64,000 nt of DNA from CAYUYV01 sp964561475 (GCA_964561475.1 CAZLPU010000007.1:26181-90180); one strand, 5' to 3'; numbered from the stretch's first letter, positions 25,321-35,133 are shown. The notes: generated by a model not told the origin, from the sequence alone. A program made the numbers and translations.

Positions 25321-26511
25321 ATGAGCAGACCCGACTTTCTCGTTTTCGGCGCACCTCTCATCGAACAGGCAGAGATTGACGAGGTCGTCGCGACCCTGCG
25401 CTCCGGCTGGCTGGGGACGGGTCCGAAGACGGCGCGTTTCGAAGAGGACTTTGCCCGGTACAAATACGGTGGAGCCGGGCTGGAGCGGGGTGCCGCCGCG
25501 GTCAGTTCCTGCACCGCCGCGCTTCACTTGTCCCTGTTATGTGCGGGCGTCGGCGACGGGGATGAGGTGATCACCACACCCCTGACATTCTGCAGTACAG
25601 TGAACACCATCCTCCATGCGGGTGCAAAACCGGTTCTGGCGGATGTGGACCCGCTGACCCAGAATATCGATCCTGCACGGATTGAGGAGCGGATCACACC
25701 GCGGACAAAGGCCATTCTTCCCGTGCATTTTGCGGGCCGCCTGTGCGATATGACCGCGATCATGGACATCGCCCGGCGCCATGGCCTGAAAGTGATCGAG
25801 GATTGCGCCCATGCCATCGAGACATTTGGTCCCGAGGGGCGGGCCGGCACCATCGGCGATTTCGGCTGCTTCAGTTTCTATGTGACCAAAAATGTGGCTA
25901 CCGGCGAGGGGGGCATGATCCTGGCCCGCGAGCCGGAGGATCTGGAAAAGGTTCGCCGCCTGCGCCTCCACGGGTTGAGCCGGGATGCCTGGAACCGTTT
26001 CGGTAAGGAAGGTTACAAGCATTATCAGGTGACGGATCTTGGCTTCAAGTACAATCTGACGGACCTGCAGGCCGCTATCGGTCTCCATCAGTTGCGCCGT
26101 GTGGAAGACTGCTGGACCAAGCGCCGGACCATCTGGCAGCGTTATGATCAGGCGCTTCAGGGCTATGGGTTCACCCGCCCGGCGCCGGACGCGCCCGGCA
26201 CGCGCCACGCGTATCATCTCTACACGATCTTGATCGATGAAGTTGCCTGCGGCGTTGGCCGGGACTCCGTGCTTGAGGAAATGACCCGCCGCAATATCGG
26301 CGTGGGCGTCCATTATCTCAGCATTGCCGACCATCCCTTCTACCAGGATGCCCTGGGCATGGACCCGGCGGAGACACCCAATGCCACCAGGATCGGGCGC
26401 CAAACCGTCAGTCTGCCCCTGTCCGCCAGAATGTCCCTTGAGGACGTTGAGGATGTGGTCTGGGCGGTGGACGATCTGTTCGGTGCCTCGCCAAGGGCGT
26501 TGGCCGTTTGA
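25321..26511 (+). CDS. DegT/DnrJ/EryC1/StrS-family sugar aminotransferase
   Basis: 396 aa. PLP fold-type I enzyme that aminates nucleotide-linked keto sugars. PLP Lys190 lies in FYVTKNVATGEGG; the N-terminal LRSGWLGTGPKTARFEEDFA and SSCTAALHLSLL match the family. Members use 4-keto-6-deoxy or 3-keto sugars; the RfbB product is an available substrate. Followed 67 bases later by a methyltransferase, so an amino or methylated deoxysugar is possible. Confidence 0.86.
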   Translation: MSRPDFLVFGAPLIEQAEIDEVVATLRSGWLGTGPKTARFEEDFARYKYGGAGLERGAAAVSSCTAALHLSLLCAGVGDGDEVITTPLTFCSTVNTILHAGAKPVLADVDPLTQNIDPARIEERITPRTKAILPVHFAGRLCDMTAIMDIARRHGLKVIEDCAHAIETFGPEGRAGTIGDFGCFSFYVTKNVATGEGGMILAREPEDLEKVRRLRLHGLSRDAWNRFGKEGYKHYQVTDLGFKYNLTDLQAAIGLHQLRRVEDCWTKRRTIWQRYDQALQGYGFTRPAPDAPGTRHAYHLYTILIDEVACGVGRDSVLEEMTRRNIGVGVHYLSIADHPFYQDALGMDPAETPNATRIGRQTVSLPLSARMSLEDVEDVVWAVDDLFGASPRALAV

Positions 26512-26578
26512 TCGGCTGGGCTGAGACAGTGTCACCGAGAGAAAATCAGTAAACGGCTCATCAGAAAGACGCAGCGCC

Positions 26579-27271
26579 ATGGCTTGGGACTATCGCAACT
26601 GGGTGATCCGGCGGATCCACGATCGGGCCGTGGAAGAAGCCGCGCGCCGTCATTTCAGTGGACGCCTTATTGACATCGGTTGCGGCACCAAACCCTACAA
26701 GACCATGATGGCACCGGTCGTGGAAAGCCATACCGGTGTGGACCACGACGGCTGCATTCACGATCACTCCGCCATCGATCTCGTGGGCAGCGCCTATGAA
26801 ATTCCGTGTGATGACGGGCAATTCGATTCTGCGCTGTGTACGGCGGTTCTCGAACACCTGGAGGAACCTGAATTGGCTCTCCGGGAGTGCTTCCGGGTTC
26901 TCAAGCCAGGGGGTGCTGCTCTTTATACCGTTCCCTTTATTTGGCACATCCACGAAGCGCCCCGGGATTTTTACCGGTTCAGTGAGTTCGGCCTGCGCCA
27001 TCTGTTCGAGAAAACGGGCTTCGAGGCGGTCGAGATCCAGCCCTTGTCCGGCTTCTGGATCACGTTTGCCACCCTGTTCACCTATTCGATCAGCCGTCTG
27101 AACCGGGGGCCACTGCGCTACATCCCGATCATTCCGGCCTTGTCGACTTTTATTCAGGGTACAGCCTGGCTGATCAACCGGGCGGATCGAAGCCATGAAT
27201 GGACCTGGATGTATCTGGTGACCGCCCGCAAGCCGGTGGCCGTCTCCGGCGATGTTCCGATTGCCGCATAA
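26579..27271 (+). CDS. SAM-dependent class I methyltransferase
   Basis: 230 aa. Motif I is LIDIGCGTKPYK, the acidic loop VDHD follows, then DSALCTAVLEHLEEPELALRE and VLKPGGAALYTVPF. Type Methyltransf_11. The substrate is probably a sugar, given the neighbours, but that is inference. The C-terminus has a hydrophobic helix (ITFATLFTYSI) that may touch the membrane. Confidence 0.8.
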   Translation: MAWDYRNWVIRRIHDRAVEEAARRHFSGRLIDIGCGTKPYKTMMAPVVESHTGVDHDGCIHDHSAIDLVGSAYEIPCDDGQFDSALCTAVLEHLEEPELALRECFRVLKPGGAALYTVPFIWHIHEAPRDFYRFSEFGLRHLFEKTGFEAVEIQPLSGFWITFATLFTYSISRLNRGPLRYIPIIPALSTFIQGTAWLINRADRSHEWTWMYLVTARKPVAVSGDVPIAA

Positions 27272-27390
27272 GTCAGGGGCATAATTCCGTAAGCGAATTG
27301 TCCAGAATCATTCATGGTGTTGAAAGACCGCCGGGGGCGGGATGGCGAAATGTGGGGCGGGTTCGGTTACTCTTTCGGAGGGCTCGGTCC

Positions 27391-29508
27391 ATGAGCGGTA
27401 TTGCGGGTTTCATCCATCTGGGCGCAGGCCGGATTGACAGCTACAGGCTTGCCACCATGACCGGTGCCATGGCTCATCGCGGTCCTGACGATGAGGGCTT
27501 TGTGGCCATGGACACTCCGTCGGGGCGCTGTCTGCCTTTGAGCGGTACCGGGACAATCCCTTCGGTGCGCCGTCGGCTTGTGCCCCTTTCGTCTCCCGGT
27601 CCCATGGCGCGGGTCGGACTTGCGCACCGGGACAATGCCCTGTCGGAACCATCGGAGGCGGCCCATCAGCCTTTTCTGTCCACGGACCGGATGGTGTCTG
27701 TCGTCTCTGACGGTGAGATCCACAACGCAGCCGATTTGCGTCGGGACCTGGAGCGCAAGGGCCAGGCCTTCCGGACCAGGAGTAGTGCGGAAGTCATCCT
27801 TGTGGCCTACCGTGTGTGGGGTCCGGATTGTTTTGCCCGGTTCAACGGATCCTGGGCGATTGCCCTGTTCGACGCGGCGCAGAACACCCTCATACTCAGC
27901 CGGGACCGGGTGGGGCAGAAGCCCTTGTTCTGGACCCGGATGGGTGAGGTGATCTATTTTGCGTCGGAAATCAAGGGTCTGCTGGCCCTGCCTGACGTGG
28001 GCGCAAAGCGTGGCCTTAATCGGGAAGCAGCCGCGCGCTGGCTTGGTCTGGGCGTCCGGGATTGTGGCCGGGCAACCTTCCTTGAGGGGATCGAGCGGGT
28101 GCCGGCAGGCACGGCGGGGCCCGTGAACAAGAGTTTTCCGTATTCCCTGGAGCGCTACTGGTCGTTGCCCCGTCGGCGGCTGCGTGCACGGGACATCAGC
28201 GTGTCGGATGCGGCGGACCGGTTGCGCAATCTCCTGTCGGATGCGGTGAAACTGCGCCTGCCCTGCGATGGCGCCATGGCGGTGGAGTTGAGCGGTGGTC
28301 TGGATACGGCCAGTCTCGTTGCGCTCAGCACCCGCGCGTCAGGCAGTGGTGTCACCACGTACACGGTAAAACACAATGCGGAAGACCATCAATCGGGACA
28401 GTGTGGGGAGGAATTTCTTGCCCGGCAGGTGGCGGAGCGTTGGCGTACGGATTACCGGGTCCTGGTTCCGGGACCCTTGGGTTTCTGGCGTCATGCCGGG
28501 GCGTTCTCTCAGTTGCAGGATGAGCCCTATCATGGGCCCGGACTGTTTTCGCGGCAGGTATTATGGAGCCAGATGCGGGGGCAGGGCACAAGAGCGCTCA
28601 TGACAGCGACGGGGGCGGATGAGATCTTCGCCGGTCAGATGCGTCATATTCAGTATGCCCTGGTCAGCATGATGCGCGGCGGCCGGATGGGTGATCTTGC
28701 TGGCACCGTGATGGGCACCTCGAGCCTCTCCGATCCCGGGCGCGGCATGCGCCATACGTTCCAGGGCCTGTTGCGGGCCGCCGCCGTGGCTGCGGGGCGT
28801 CCGGATCCCTTCGCAGGCCGGTCATCCCTTGGCCGCCGATCAGGCGGCGGAGCATCAGCGGCCGGAAACGGAGTTGAGGCTTTCCAGTCGGTGCTGGCGG
28901 ATCTGCGGCCCAGGCGGATCAATCCGTTCCGCGCCGCTGGGCTGGAGCGGGCACTGATCCAGGACATGAACGTCACCAGCATGCCGGGTTGGCTGGCCGC
29001 GATGGATCAGGGCGCCATGGGCGTGCCACTGGCCTTGCGTATGCCCATGCTTGATCCAAAGGTGCTTGATTTCGTCTTTACCCTGCCTGTTGCCTATTTG
29101 ATCCGCGGCGGCTGGACCGGTTGGATCCTGCGCAAGGCCATGGAGCCGCTTCTGCCCGAGGCGACCGTGTGGCGGCGGCGGAGTTCGGTCCCAGGCACGT
29201 CCCGCGGGATTTCCCGGGACGGCTTCATGCGCCAGTCCCGACCCTATATCGATCTGCTCATCGAGCAAGGCGATGTGCCCTGGTTGGACAAACGCAAGGC
29301 AGAATCCGTCTACGGAGATTGGAAGGCGGTGTCTTTCCTGCTCTGGTATGAGCGGGTGATCAACGGCAACGATGCCCTGTTCCAGCGCATCGAGGCCCTG
29401 GCGGACCGTCAGTATGAGGCGGAAGGCCGCAAGGATGCCACCGGCCCGTTCGGCGCCTTCCGTCCAGCCTATCTCGAAGAAAGGGTTGAGACCGCCCAGG
29501 CCGCCTGA
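27391..29508 (+). CDS. asparagine-synthetase-like amidotransferase without the N-terminal Cys
   Basis: 705 aa. The C-terminal ATP-pyrophosphatase domain is recognisable: ELSGGLDTASLV (SGGLD at residues 301-305) and TGADEIFAG. The N-terminal class II glutaminase domain is degenerate. It begins MSGIAGF where AsnB has MCGIAGF, so the nucleophile Cys is Ser; HRRLS is replaced by HRDNA and NGEIYN by DGEIHN. ATG 27391 follows GGAGGG and aligns exactly, so the change is not a start error. It probably uses free ammonia or another nucleophile to make an amide, as in beta-lactam synthetase relatives. AsnB-like proteins occur in EPS clusters; the acceptor here is unknown. Confidence 0.8.
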   Translation: MSGIAGFIHLGAGRIDSYRLATMTGAMAHRGPDDEGFVAMDTPSGRCLPLSGTGTIPSVRRRLVPLSSPGPMARVGLAHRDNALSEPSEAAHQPFLSTDRMVSVVSDGEIHNAADLRRDLERKGQAFRTRSSAEVILVAYRVWGPDCFARFNGSWAIALFDAAQNTLILSRDRVGQKPLFWTRMGEVIYFASEIKGLLALPDVGAKRGLNREAAARWLGLGVRDCGRATFLEGIERVPAGTAGPVNKSFPYSLERYWSLPRRRLRARDISVSDAADRLRNLLSDAVKLRLPCDGAMAVELSGGLDTASLVALSTRASGSGVTTYTVKHNAEDHQSGQCGEEFLARQVAERWRTDYRVLVPGPLGFWRHAGAFSQLQDEPYHGPGLFSRQVLWSQMRGQGTRALMTATGADEIFAGQMRHIQYALVSMMRGGRMGDLAGTVMGTSSLSDPGRGMRHTFQGLLRAAAVAAGRPDPFAGRSSLGRRSGGGASAAGNGVEAFQSVLADLRPRRINPFRAAGLERALIQDMNVTSMPGWLAAMDQGAMGVPLALRMPMLDPKVLDFVFTLPVAYLIRGGWTGWILRKAMEPLLPEATVWRRRSSVPGTSRGISRDGFMRQSRPYIDLLIEQGDVPWLDKRKAESVYGDWKAVSFLLWYERVINGNDALFQRIEALADRQYEAEGRKDATGPFGAFRPAYLEERVETAQAA

Positions 29509-29613
29509 GACAGGTCATCGCGCCAGGTTCAAGGTGACCTAGGGCCACCCAGGTCCGCCCGGATCTTCCATACCCGTCATTGCGACCGGATTTTCGTTCA
29601 GGGGAATTTCATC

Positions 29614-30807
29614 ATGACTGGTCCTTGCGTTCTTCACAGTACTGATATCTGGCTGCCATCCACACAGACCTGGCTGCACAATCAAATTCGTTTCCTCCCC
29701 AGGCGCATCAATACCCATGTGGTTTGCGGCCGGGGAGAGAACCTTGACCTGTTCCCGGTGGACAATCTCCATGTGCTCCGGGTGCAGAACCCGGCCCGGT
29801 TCATTCTGGAGAAAGCCTTGATCAGGGCAGGGATCGCCCGGGGGCTGCCGTTTGTCGGTGATATCGCGCGACGGGTGGGGGCACGGATCATTCATTCCCA
29901 TTTCGGTCCCGGCGCCTGGGCGGATGCTCCCGCTGCCGCCCGGGCCAAGGCCCTCCATGTGGCCACCTTTTATGGTTATGACATTGATCAGTTGCCCAAC
30001 CGGGATCCCGCCTGGGCGCTGCGCTATCAGGACCTGTTCCAGAGTGTGGACCGGGTGCTGTGCGAAGGCCCCCATATGGGCCGGAAACTGGAGGCGAGGG
30101 GATGCCCCGCTGCAAAAATCCGTGTTCATCCCTTAGGGGTGGATCTGGACCGTCTCGCCTACCGTCCCCGGCTGAGGGCCCGGGGAGAGCCACTGCGGGT
30201 CTTGCTGGCCGCAAGCTTCCGGGAAAAGAAGGGTCTGCCCGACGCCATGCGTGCCCTGGGGCGCATCCGCAAGGAAGTGGTTCTGGAGATCACCGTGATC
30301 GGTGAGGCCCGGAACACGCCCGAGGATCAAAAGGAGAAAGCCCGCATTCTGGAGGCGGTCCTGGAGGCGGGCCTTGAGCGCCACGTGCGCTTTCTGGGTT
30401 ATCAGTGCCATGACCGTCTCCATGAGGAAGCCGCCCGCCACCATGTCTTCCTCCAGCCCAGCCGCCACGCCTCCGATGGCGATTCCGAGGGCGGAGCACC
30501 GGTCACGCTCATTGAGATGGCCGCCACGGGGATGCCTATCGTCTCCACGGAGCATTGCGACATTCCCCAGGTCGTCCTCCACGGTCAGACCGGGCTTCTG
30601 GCCCCGGAAGGCGATGTGGATGCCCTGGCGGCCCAGCTTCTATGGTGTGCCCGCCGTCCCGATGCCTGGCGTCCCATGCTCGACGCCGGTCGGGTCCATA
30701 TCGAACGCCAGTTCGACGCGGCGGGACAGGGGCTCGCCCTCGCCGATCTCTACGAAGACCTGCTCAACCCCCGCCCGGCCCAAACCTGGCTGCCCCAAGC
30801 GGCGTGA
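29614..30807 (+). CDS. GT4-family glycosyltransferase (WcaL-like)
   Basis: 397 aa. IIHSHFGPGAWADAP in the acceptor half; VHPLGVDLDRL and LRVLLAASFREKKGLPDAM at the start of the donor half; VTLIEMAATGMPIVSTEHCDIPQVV carries the GT4 Glu motif. Similar to colanic-acid-type WcaL glycosyltransferases. ATG 29614 follows AGGGGA. Last gene of the rightward EPS block before the AT-rich island. Confidence 0.82.
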   Translation: MTGPCVLHSTDIWLPSTQTWLHNQIRFLPRRINTHVVCGRGENLDLFPVDNLHVLRVQNPARFILEKALIRAGIARGLPFVGDIARRVGARIIHSHFGPGAWADAPAAARAKALHVATFYGYDIDQLPNRDPAWALRYQDLFQSVDRVLCEGPHMGRKLEARGCPAAKIRVHPLGVDLDRLAYRPRLRARGEPLRVLLAASFREKKGLPDAMRALGRIRKEVVLEITVIGEARNTPEDQKEKARILEAVLEAGLERHVRFLGYQCHDRLHEEAARHHVFLQPSRHASDGDSEGGAPVTLIEMAATGMPIVSTEHCDIPQVVLHGQTGLLAPEGDVDALAAQLLWCARRPDAWRPMLDAGRVHIERQFDAAGQGLALADLYEDLLNPRPAQTWLPQAA

Positions 30808-30840
30808 TACGACAACAAAGCCCGTAACAGTGGTCAGCCG

Positions 30841-32364
30841 TCAGCCACATTGGCCACTTGCAGGCCTCACTTTGGGAGTTGAGGGCGCCTTATTCAGGCG
30901 AAATTGCCTCCGGCCTTGCTTTGCACCATGTTCATAGAAGAGCTGCGTGATAGCCTTGTTTTCATTCTCGTTGATTTCGAGAACCTGCCAGCAATAGCGC
31001 CGAGTATCGCATTTGCTGCTGTCCACGGTTTCAGCCAAAATGAAGCCCTCAAGCTCCTGATGTTTATCTTCGTCAAAGTATTTGACGACAAAGTAATCTG
31101 GATCTCGATGAGTCCCCACTTTGCGTATCATTGCGTTTTCGTCGATATATTTTGTGGGATTAATGGGAATCATTGAATTCGCAGCAAGCCTCCATGGTCC
31201 GCGCTCTTTGCCAATTTTCTTCGCAGCTTCAAAGTCCTTGGCTGTCCAAAATGGAGTTGGACACGACAAAGTAGCTGGAAATTTGCGCCGTCTAAGGGAA
31301 GTCTCGTAATTTGCCGCACCATCCTTGCTTATGGAGACTATCACATCAAAACCGTGGGTCTCTTCCATAGTATCTGGAGGACGGTTCTCGATCCGATCTG
31401 TACCCATACCCTCGATTCCAAGCAATTTGGCCAAATCATTTGTGTAAGTCGGGCGGGAGCTTGCATAGGTGACAATGCCGGTCACTGGTACACCGGGTAA
31501 ATCATACCGGGAGGGAATCATTTTGAAGTCAGTTTGAAGTTCTCCCTCAATACGGTTAAGAATATGACCTGGAATGTCGGGATCATGAACAATTTGTATC
31601 TTTTTATCAAATGGAAGATTATTTTTAAACGCAATCCAAAACACCTCCGCTTGTCGGCATAATTTAATCAAATCATTATTTGCTGTTGTCTTTGCGACGT
31701 CAAAAACCTTTTGTGTTTTCTCAAATATATCAATTTTTTGACCAGCATCCCCGTTAAAAAATGAGTGATGATCATCGACTATCTTTTGACACACATCAAT
31801 AGCATTCCACTCACTCTGAGAAGCAGTTTTAACTGGCATCCGAACTTTAAAATAATATTCAGGGACAAGTCCCCGTTTCTCAGATCGAACAGGATACAAG
31901 TCATCCGGATTTGTCGATAGAACCCGATAAATTACACCTTGACCATTCAGACCAATATCTGCGCCAGTCATTTGCGGCAACGGTTTCTTGGCTTGATCCT
32001 TAAGCGAGCGTCTCCACTGGTCCAATGTGTTACTTACGACTTTATCGACCAAAATTTTGCATGGTGCGTTAGCTTCAACATTGAAGTAAATTGATACGCA
32101 TTCGAGTACCGTCTGCGCAACACTGCTCACATAGCTTTGAACTCTCGATTTATCGTTGATACTATGACGATACTCTACGATAATCTGGCTAATTATGTTT
32201 TTATGATTTATGTCATCTATCTCAAGAGTGACCTTTGTCGCGTCCACCTCATTTGGTGAAATGTCTTTCGAATGTGCCGTGGACGTGTATAAGGATATGG
32301 TCGCGGCTAAGCATACAAGCGAGAGCCTTTTGGCGACAGAGATTGATTGTAAGTGCGCGATCAT
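30841..32364 (-). CDS. unknown exported protein (AT-rich island gene 2)
   Basis: 507 aa with no recognised domain. The first 32 residues look like a Sec signal peptide (AKRLSLVCLAATISLYTSTAHS). Mature part is mixed alpha/beta with seven or so Cys residues, several near the C-terminus (SSKCDTRRYCWQV). Codon and base use are clearly AT-richer than the flanking genes. Its start overlaps the stop of the next gene upstream by four bases (ATGA), so the two are one coupled operon. No transport, nuclease or toxin motif was seen. Confidence 0.7.
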   Translation of the reverse strand: MIAHLQSISVAKRLSLVCLAATISLYTSTAHSKDISPNEVDATKVTLEIDDINHKNIISQIIVEYRHSINDKSRVQSYVSSVAQTVLECVSIYFNVEANAPCKILVDKVVSNTLDQWRRSLKDQAKKPLPQMTGADIGLNGQGVIYRVLSTNPDDLYPVRSEKRGLVPEYYFKVRMPVKTASQSEWNAIDVCQKIVDDHHSFFNGDAGQKIDIFEKTQKVFDVAKTTANNDLIKLCRQAEVFWIAFKNNLPFDKKIQIVHDPDIPGHILNRIEGELQTDFKMIPSRYDLPGVPVTGIVTYASSRPTYTNDLAKLLGIEGMGTDRIENRPPDTMEETHGFDVIVSISKDGAANYETSLRRRKFPATLSCPTPFWTAKDFEAAKKIGKERGPWRLAANSMIPINPTKYIDENAMIRKVGTHRDPDYFVVKYFDEDKHQELEGFILAETVDSSKCDTRRYCWQVLEINENENKAITQLFYEHGAKQGRRQFRLNKAPSTPKVRPASGQCG

Positions 32365-33137
32365 TCCATAATCCCCGGTACGAGTATCAGTGTACGAGTC
32401 GGTTCATGCCCCATCGAAGTGAGGCTTCGCTGCGGATGTGGGTAGGTCCGAACTGGGATATTTAAGCCAGTTGCCACAATACCCAAAGCATCACGAAGAC
32501 AGCCTGGGCTCACTAATCTGTTTTCGCGAAGGATATATAGCCCAGGCTGCAGTATGAATGGTAATTTTTGGGCAAAGTCGAATGCTAGATTGTTCCATTC
32601 CGCGTGAGAAATGGTGTTAAAACTGATATGTGGTAGGATCTTCCGCAGATTCTTAAGTACTGTTGTGGACACCTGCAGATTTCCCTCTTTAATAAGTATG
32701 GTAATCCTTTCCGTGCTTAGCGGTAATAGATTACTGTCTTGATCCTGCGAGCAAGGCGCAGGTAGGCTTTCAGTCCATAAGGGCGTGGATTTGTCGTACA
32801 CTCTATGGCCATATTGCTCGGTCGTCTCCGATCTATTCGGAATGTGTCCTATATTCCTGATCCTCCCGGCATCTGATGGTCGGCTTTTCTCATCGGTCAT
32901 TGGCGCCTTTTTAGCGCCCTGCCCATTTTGGTCGGTATGAGATGCGGCAGTGGCTCGTAGTGCTTGGTCGAGAGCCTTATCCTGATCCATCGCAGTTTCC
33001 TGCACAGACTCCGACGGGCCTCCGAAAATAAACGGAATGACAACCGCCAAAATAGTAAGGCAAAGCGCGAAGGCTTTATCAGGCGTCACCCATTCCCGAG
33101 GGTCCTTAAACCGCTTCCAGATATCTCTCAACGCCAT
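32361..33137 (-). CDS. unknown membrane-anchored protein (AT-rich island gene 1)
   Basis: 258 aa. One membrane segment near the N-terminus (FALCLTILAVVIPFIFGG, residues 23-40), then a polar, probably disordered linker to about residue 120, and a small folded C-terminal domain (STERITILIKEGNLQVSTTV ... SPGCLRDALGIVATGLNIPV). No family recognised. ATG 33137 follows AGAGGG. Predicted orientation puts the C-terminal domain in the periplasm, where it could meet the exported product of the coupled gene. Confidence 0.68.
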   Translation of the reverse strand: MALRDIWKRFKDPREWVTPDKAFALCLTILAVVIPFIFGGPSESVQETAMDQDKALDQALRATAASHTDQNGQGAKKAPMTDEKSRPSDAGRIRNIGHIPNRSETTEQYGHRVYDKSTPLWTESLPAPCSQDQDSNLLPLSTERITILIKEGNLQVSTTVLKNLRKILPHISFNTISHAEWNNLAFDFAQKLPFILQPGLYILRENRLVSPGCLRDALGIVATGLNIPVRTYPHPQRSLTSMGHEPTRTLILVPGIME

Positions 33138-33680
33138 TCAGGAGCCCTCTGATAAGCGCTTGACTCAACCTCTGCCGTGCATCGGCCACACGTGATGAGT
33201 GCGAAATAGACTCTGAGTTGTCGCTGATGCCACCGTTGAAATAAGTACTAACAGGACATTAACAAGCGCAACCTGACACTTGCGAGGAATGCCTGATAAA
33301 TGGTCAAGGTTCTGAGATGGTTGTGTTTTGTGGTCTATGTGCAACAGACGCGTTGGCAATCGTATTGGGATTACCGTGGTTGCAGGCAGGAAGCTGAAGG
33401 CGTGGCCTCGTTCCACACGGTAGGAAGTTGGTCCAAAGCTGACTAGAAATTGCCGCACTTGGGGCGTCGGTTTGGCTCTATAAGGGCCTGACGGAAAAGT
33501 GACCCGGGCCGGAAGGGCTGGAAGCGGGCCTGGAGAGATGTGATGCCCGGCGCTTGGTCGATCTGTTCTGGGCCATGGTCTGGCGGTGACGCAGCCTTTC
33601 GTATCACGCTGGCTTGTCAGGCCGGGCACCGGTGTCCTTGTTGAACCATGCTGCTGACCTCGTTTTGGAGGAGTTTGACC
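33138..33680. other. intergenic region flanking the AT-rich island
   Basis: About 540 bases with no gene I can support. It is the upstream region of the leftward island operon and of the rightward GDP-mannose genes. Base composition changes from AT-rich to GC-rich across it. No tRNA, integrase or clear repeat marking an insertion boundary was seen. Confidence 0.5.
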
Positions 33681-34904
33681 GTGCCGACTGAGTCCCCCAT
33701 GCAGCCCGCGGCCAAATCGGGCCTCAACGCCAGGCAATCGGGTAATGCCGAACATTCGCTGACCCCGGCCCTCATGCCGGACGGGGCGCGGGACCGGGTT
33801 CGGGCCTGGCTCAGCGGCGATGCTCTGCCCCTGTGGGCTGAAAAGGGTGTCGAACCCAACGGCGCCTTTCTGGAACAGCTCACCACCGATGGCGCGCCGG
33901 ATCCGGACGCGGTGCGGCGGATCCGGGTGCAGGCCCGGCAGGTCTATGTTTTTGCCCAAGCCACTCTGCTCGGCCTTGGTGATTGGCGGGATGAGGCGGC
34001 CCACGGTCTGGAATGGCTGGTGAAAAAGGGCTGGGATGAGAAGGACGGCGGTTTCTTCCACCACCTTAACGGCGACGGTACCGTGGCGAACGGGAAGAAA
34101 GATACCTACGACCACGCCTTCGTCCTGTTCGCCCTGGCCCACGCCAAGCTGGTCGATCCCCACGGCATTGCCGACACCTGGATCGGCAAGACCATGGAAT
34201 ACATCGAGCGGGATCTGACCGACGCCGATGCCCCGGGAGCCCTGGCCTTCCATGAGGGCGTGCCCCGGGTTCTGCCACGGCGCCAGAACCCGCACATGCA
34301 CCTGACCGAAGCCTTTCTGGCGCTTCACAATGCAACGGGTGATTCGGCCTATCTGGAGCGGGCCGGCAAGCTTGTGGACCTGTTCCGGAGCCATTTCTTC
34401 CACAAGGAAACAGATACGCTGGCGGAATTTTTCACCGACGACTTCAAGCCGGTGGAGGGGGATCCGGGCCTCATCGTGGAGCCGGGACACCATTTCGAAT
34501 GGGTCTACCTCCTCGATGCCTATGCAGACGCCGCCCTCAAGGAGACCCTGCCCGAAGCGGAGGCCCTCTTTGCCGTGGCCCGGGCCCGGGGCATCGATCC
34601 GGTCTCCGGTCTGGTCTATGACGAGATCTGGCGGGACGGGGGCACCGCCAAGGAAACCAAGCGCATGTGGCCCCAGACGGAAGCCCTGCGCGCCCATGTG
34701 ATTCGGGCCAAGGACGATTCCCTGCTGGTCTCCGCTGCGGAAGAATGGCTCGATCGGATTTTCCGCTATTATCTCGATCCGGCACCGGCCGGCACCTGGC
34801 GGGATGTCATGGGCGCAGATAACCGGCCCGTTGAAGGCAAGCCGATCCCCGCCAGCACCTTCTACCATGTGCTTTCAGCATTCAGTGCAGTGCTGGAGGC
34901 GTGA
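33681..34904 (+). CDS. AGE-family sugar isomerase (mannose-6-phosphate isomerase-like)
   Basis: About 407 aa from GTG 33681, which follows GGAGGAG; ATG 33702 is another option. N-acylglucosamine 2-epimerase fold: RQVYVFAQATLLGLGDW, DTYDHAFVLFALAHA, RRQNPHMHLTEAFLAL, PGHHFEWVYLL and RMWPQTEALRAHV supply the usual His/Glu/Arg active-site set. This family includes epimerases and mannose-6-phosphate isomerases. The next genes are pgi and a mannose-1-phosphate guanylyltransferase, which favours fructose-6-phosphate to mannose-6-phosphate. Confidence 0.8.
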   Translation: MPTESPMQPAAKSGLNARQSGNAEHSLTPALMPDGARDRVRAWLSGDALPLWAEKGVEPNGAFLEQLTTDGAPDPDAVRRIRVQARQVYVFAQATLLGLGDWRDEAAHGLEWLVKKGWDEKDGGFFHHLNGDGTVANGKKDTYDHAFVLFALAHAKLVDPHGIADTWIGKTMEYIERDLTDADAPGALAFHEGVPRVLPRRQNPHMHLTEAFLALHNATGDSAYLERAGKLVDLFRSHFFHKETDTLAEFFTDDFKPVEGDPGLIVEPGHHFEWVYLLDAYADAALKETLPEAEALFAVARARGIDPVSGLVYDEIWRDGGTAKETKRMWPQTEALRAHVIRAKDDSLLVSAAEEWLDRIFRYYLDPAPAGTWRDVMGADNRPVEGKPIPASTFYHVLSAFSAVLEA

Positions 34905-35133
34905 CCCGCCCCGACGGGCATGGTAAATCCCTGCGCGACTGAAGGGGCCCATTCACGCGGCGCCCAATTCCCATGCCCCGGCCCATCAAGCCCCGGTCCG
35001 ATATGCGCTCTGGACACCCACTCCCATAACGAACAGCCCATCAGGCCCGTGTTTCCTGAGAGGCCCTTGTTTGAAGGGAGATTTGGTGTTTCCAGAAGGA
35101 TCCGGGGCAATCGGTATCGAAAGCGAGGACAGG

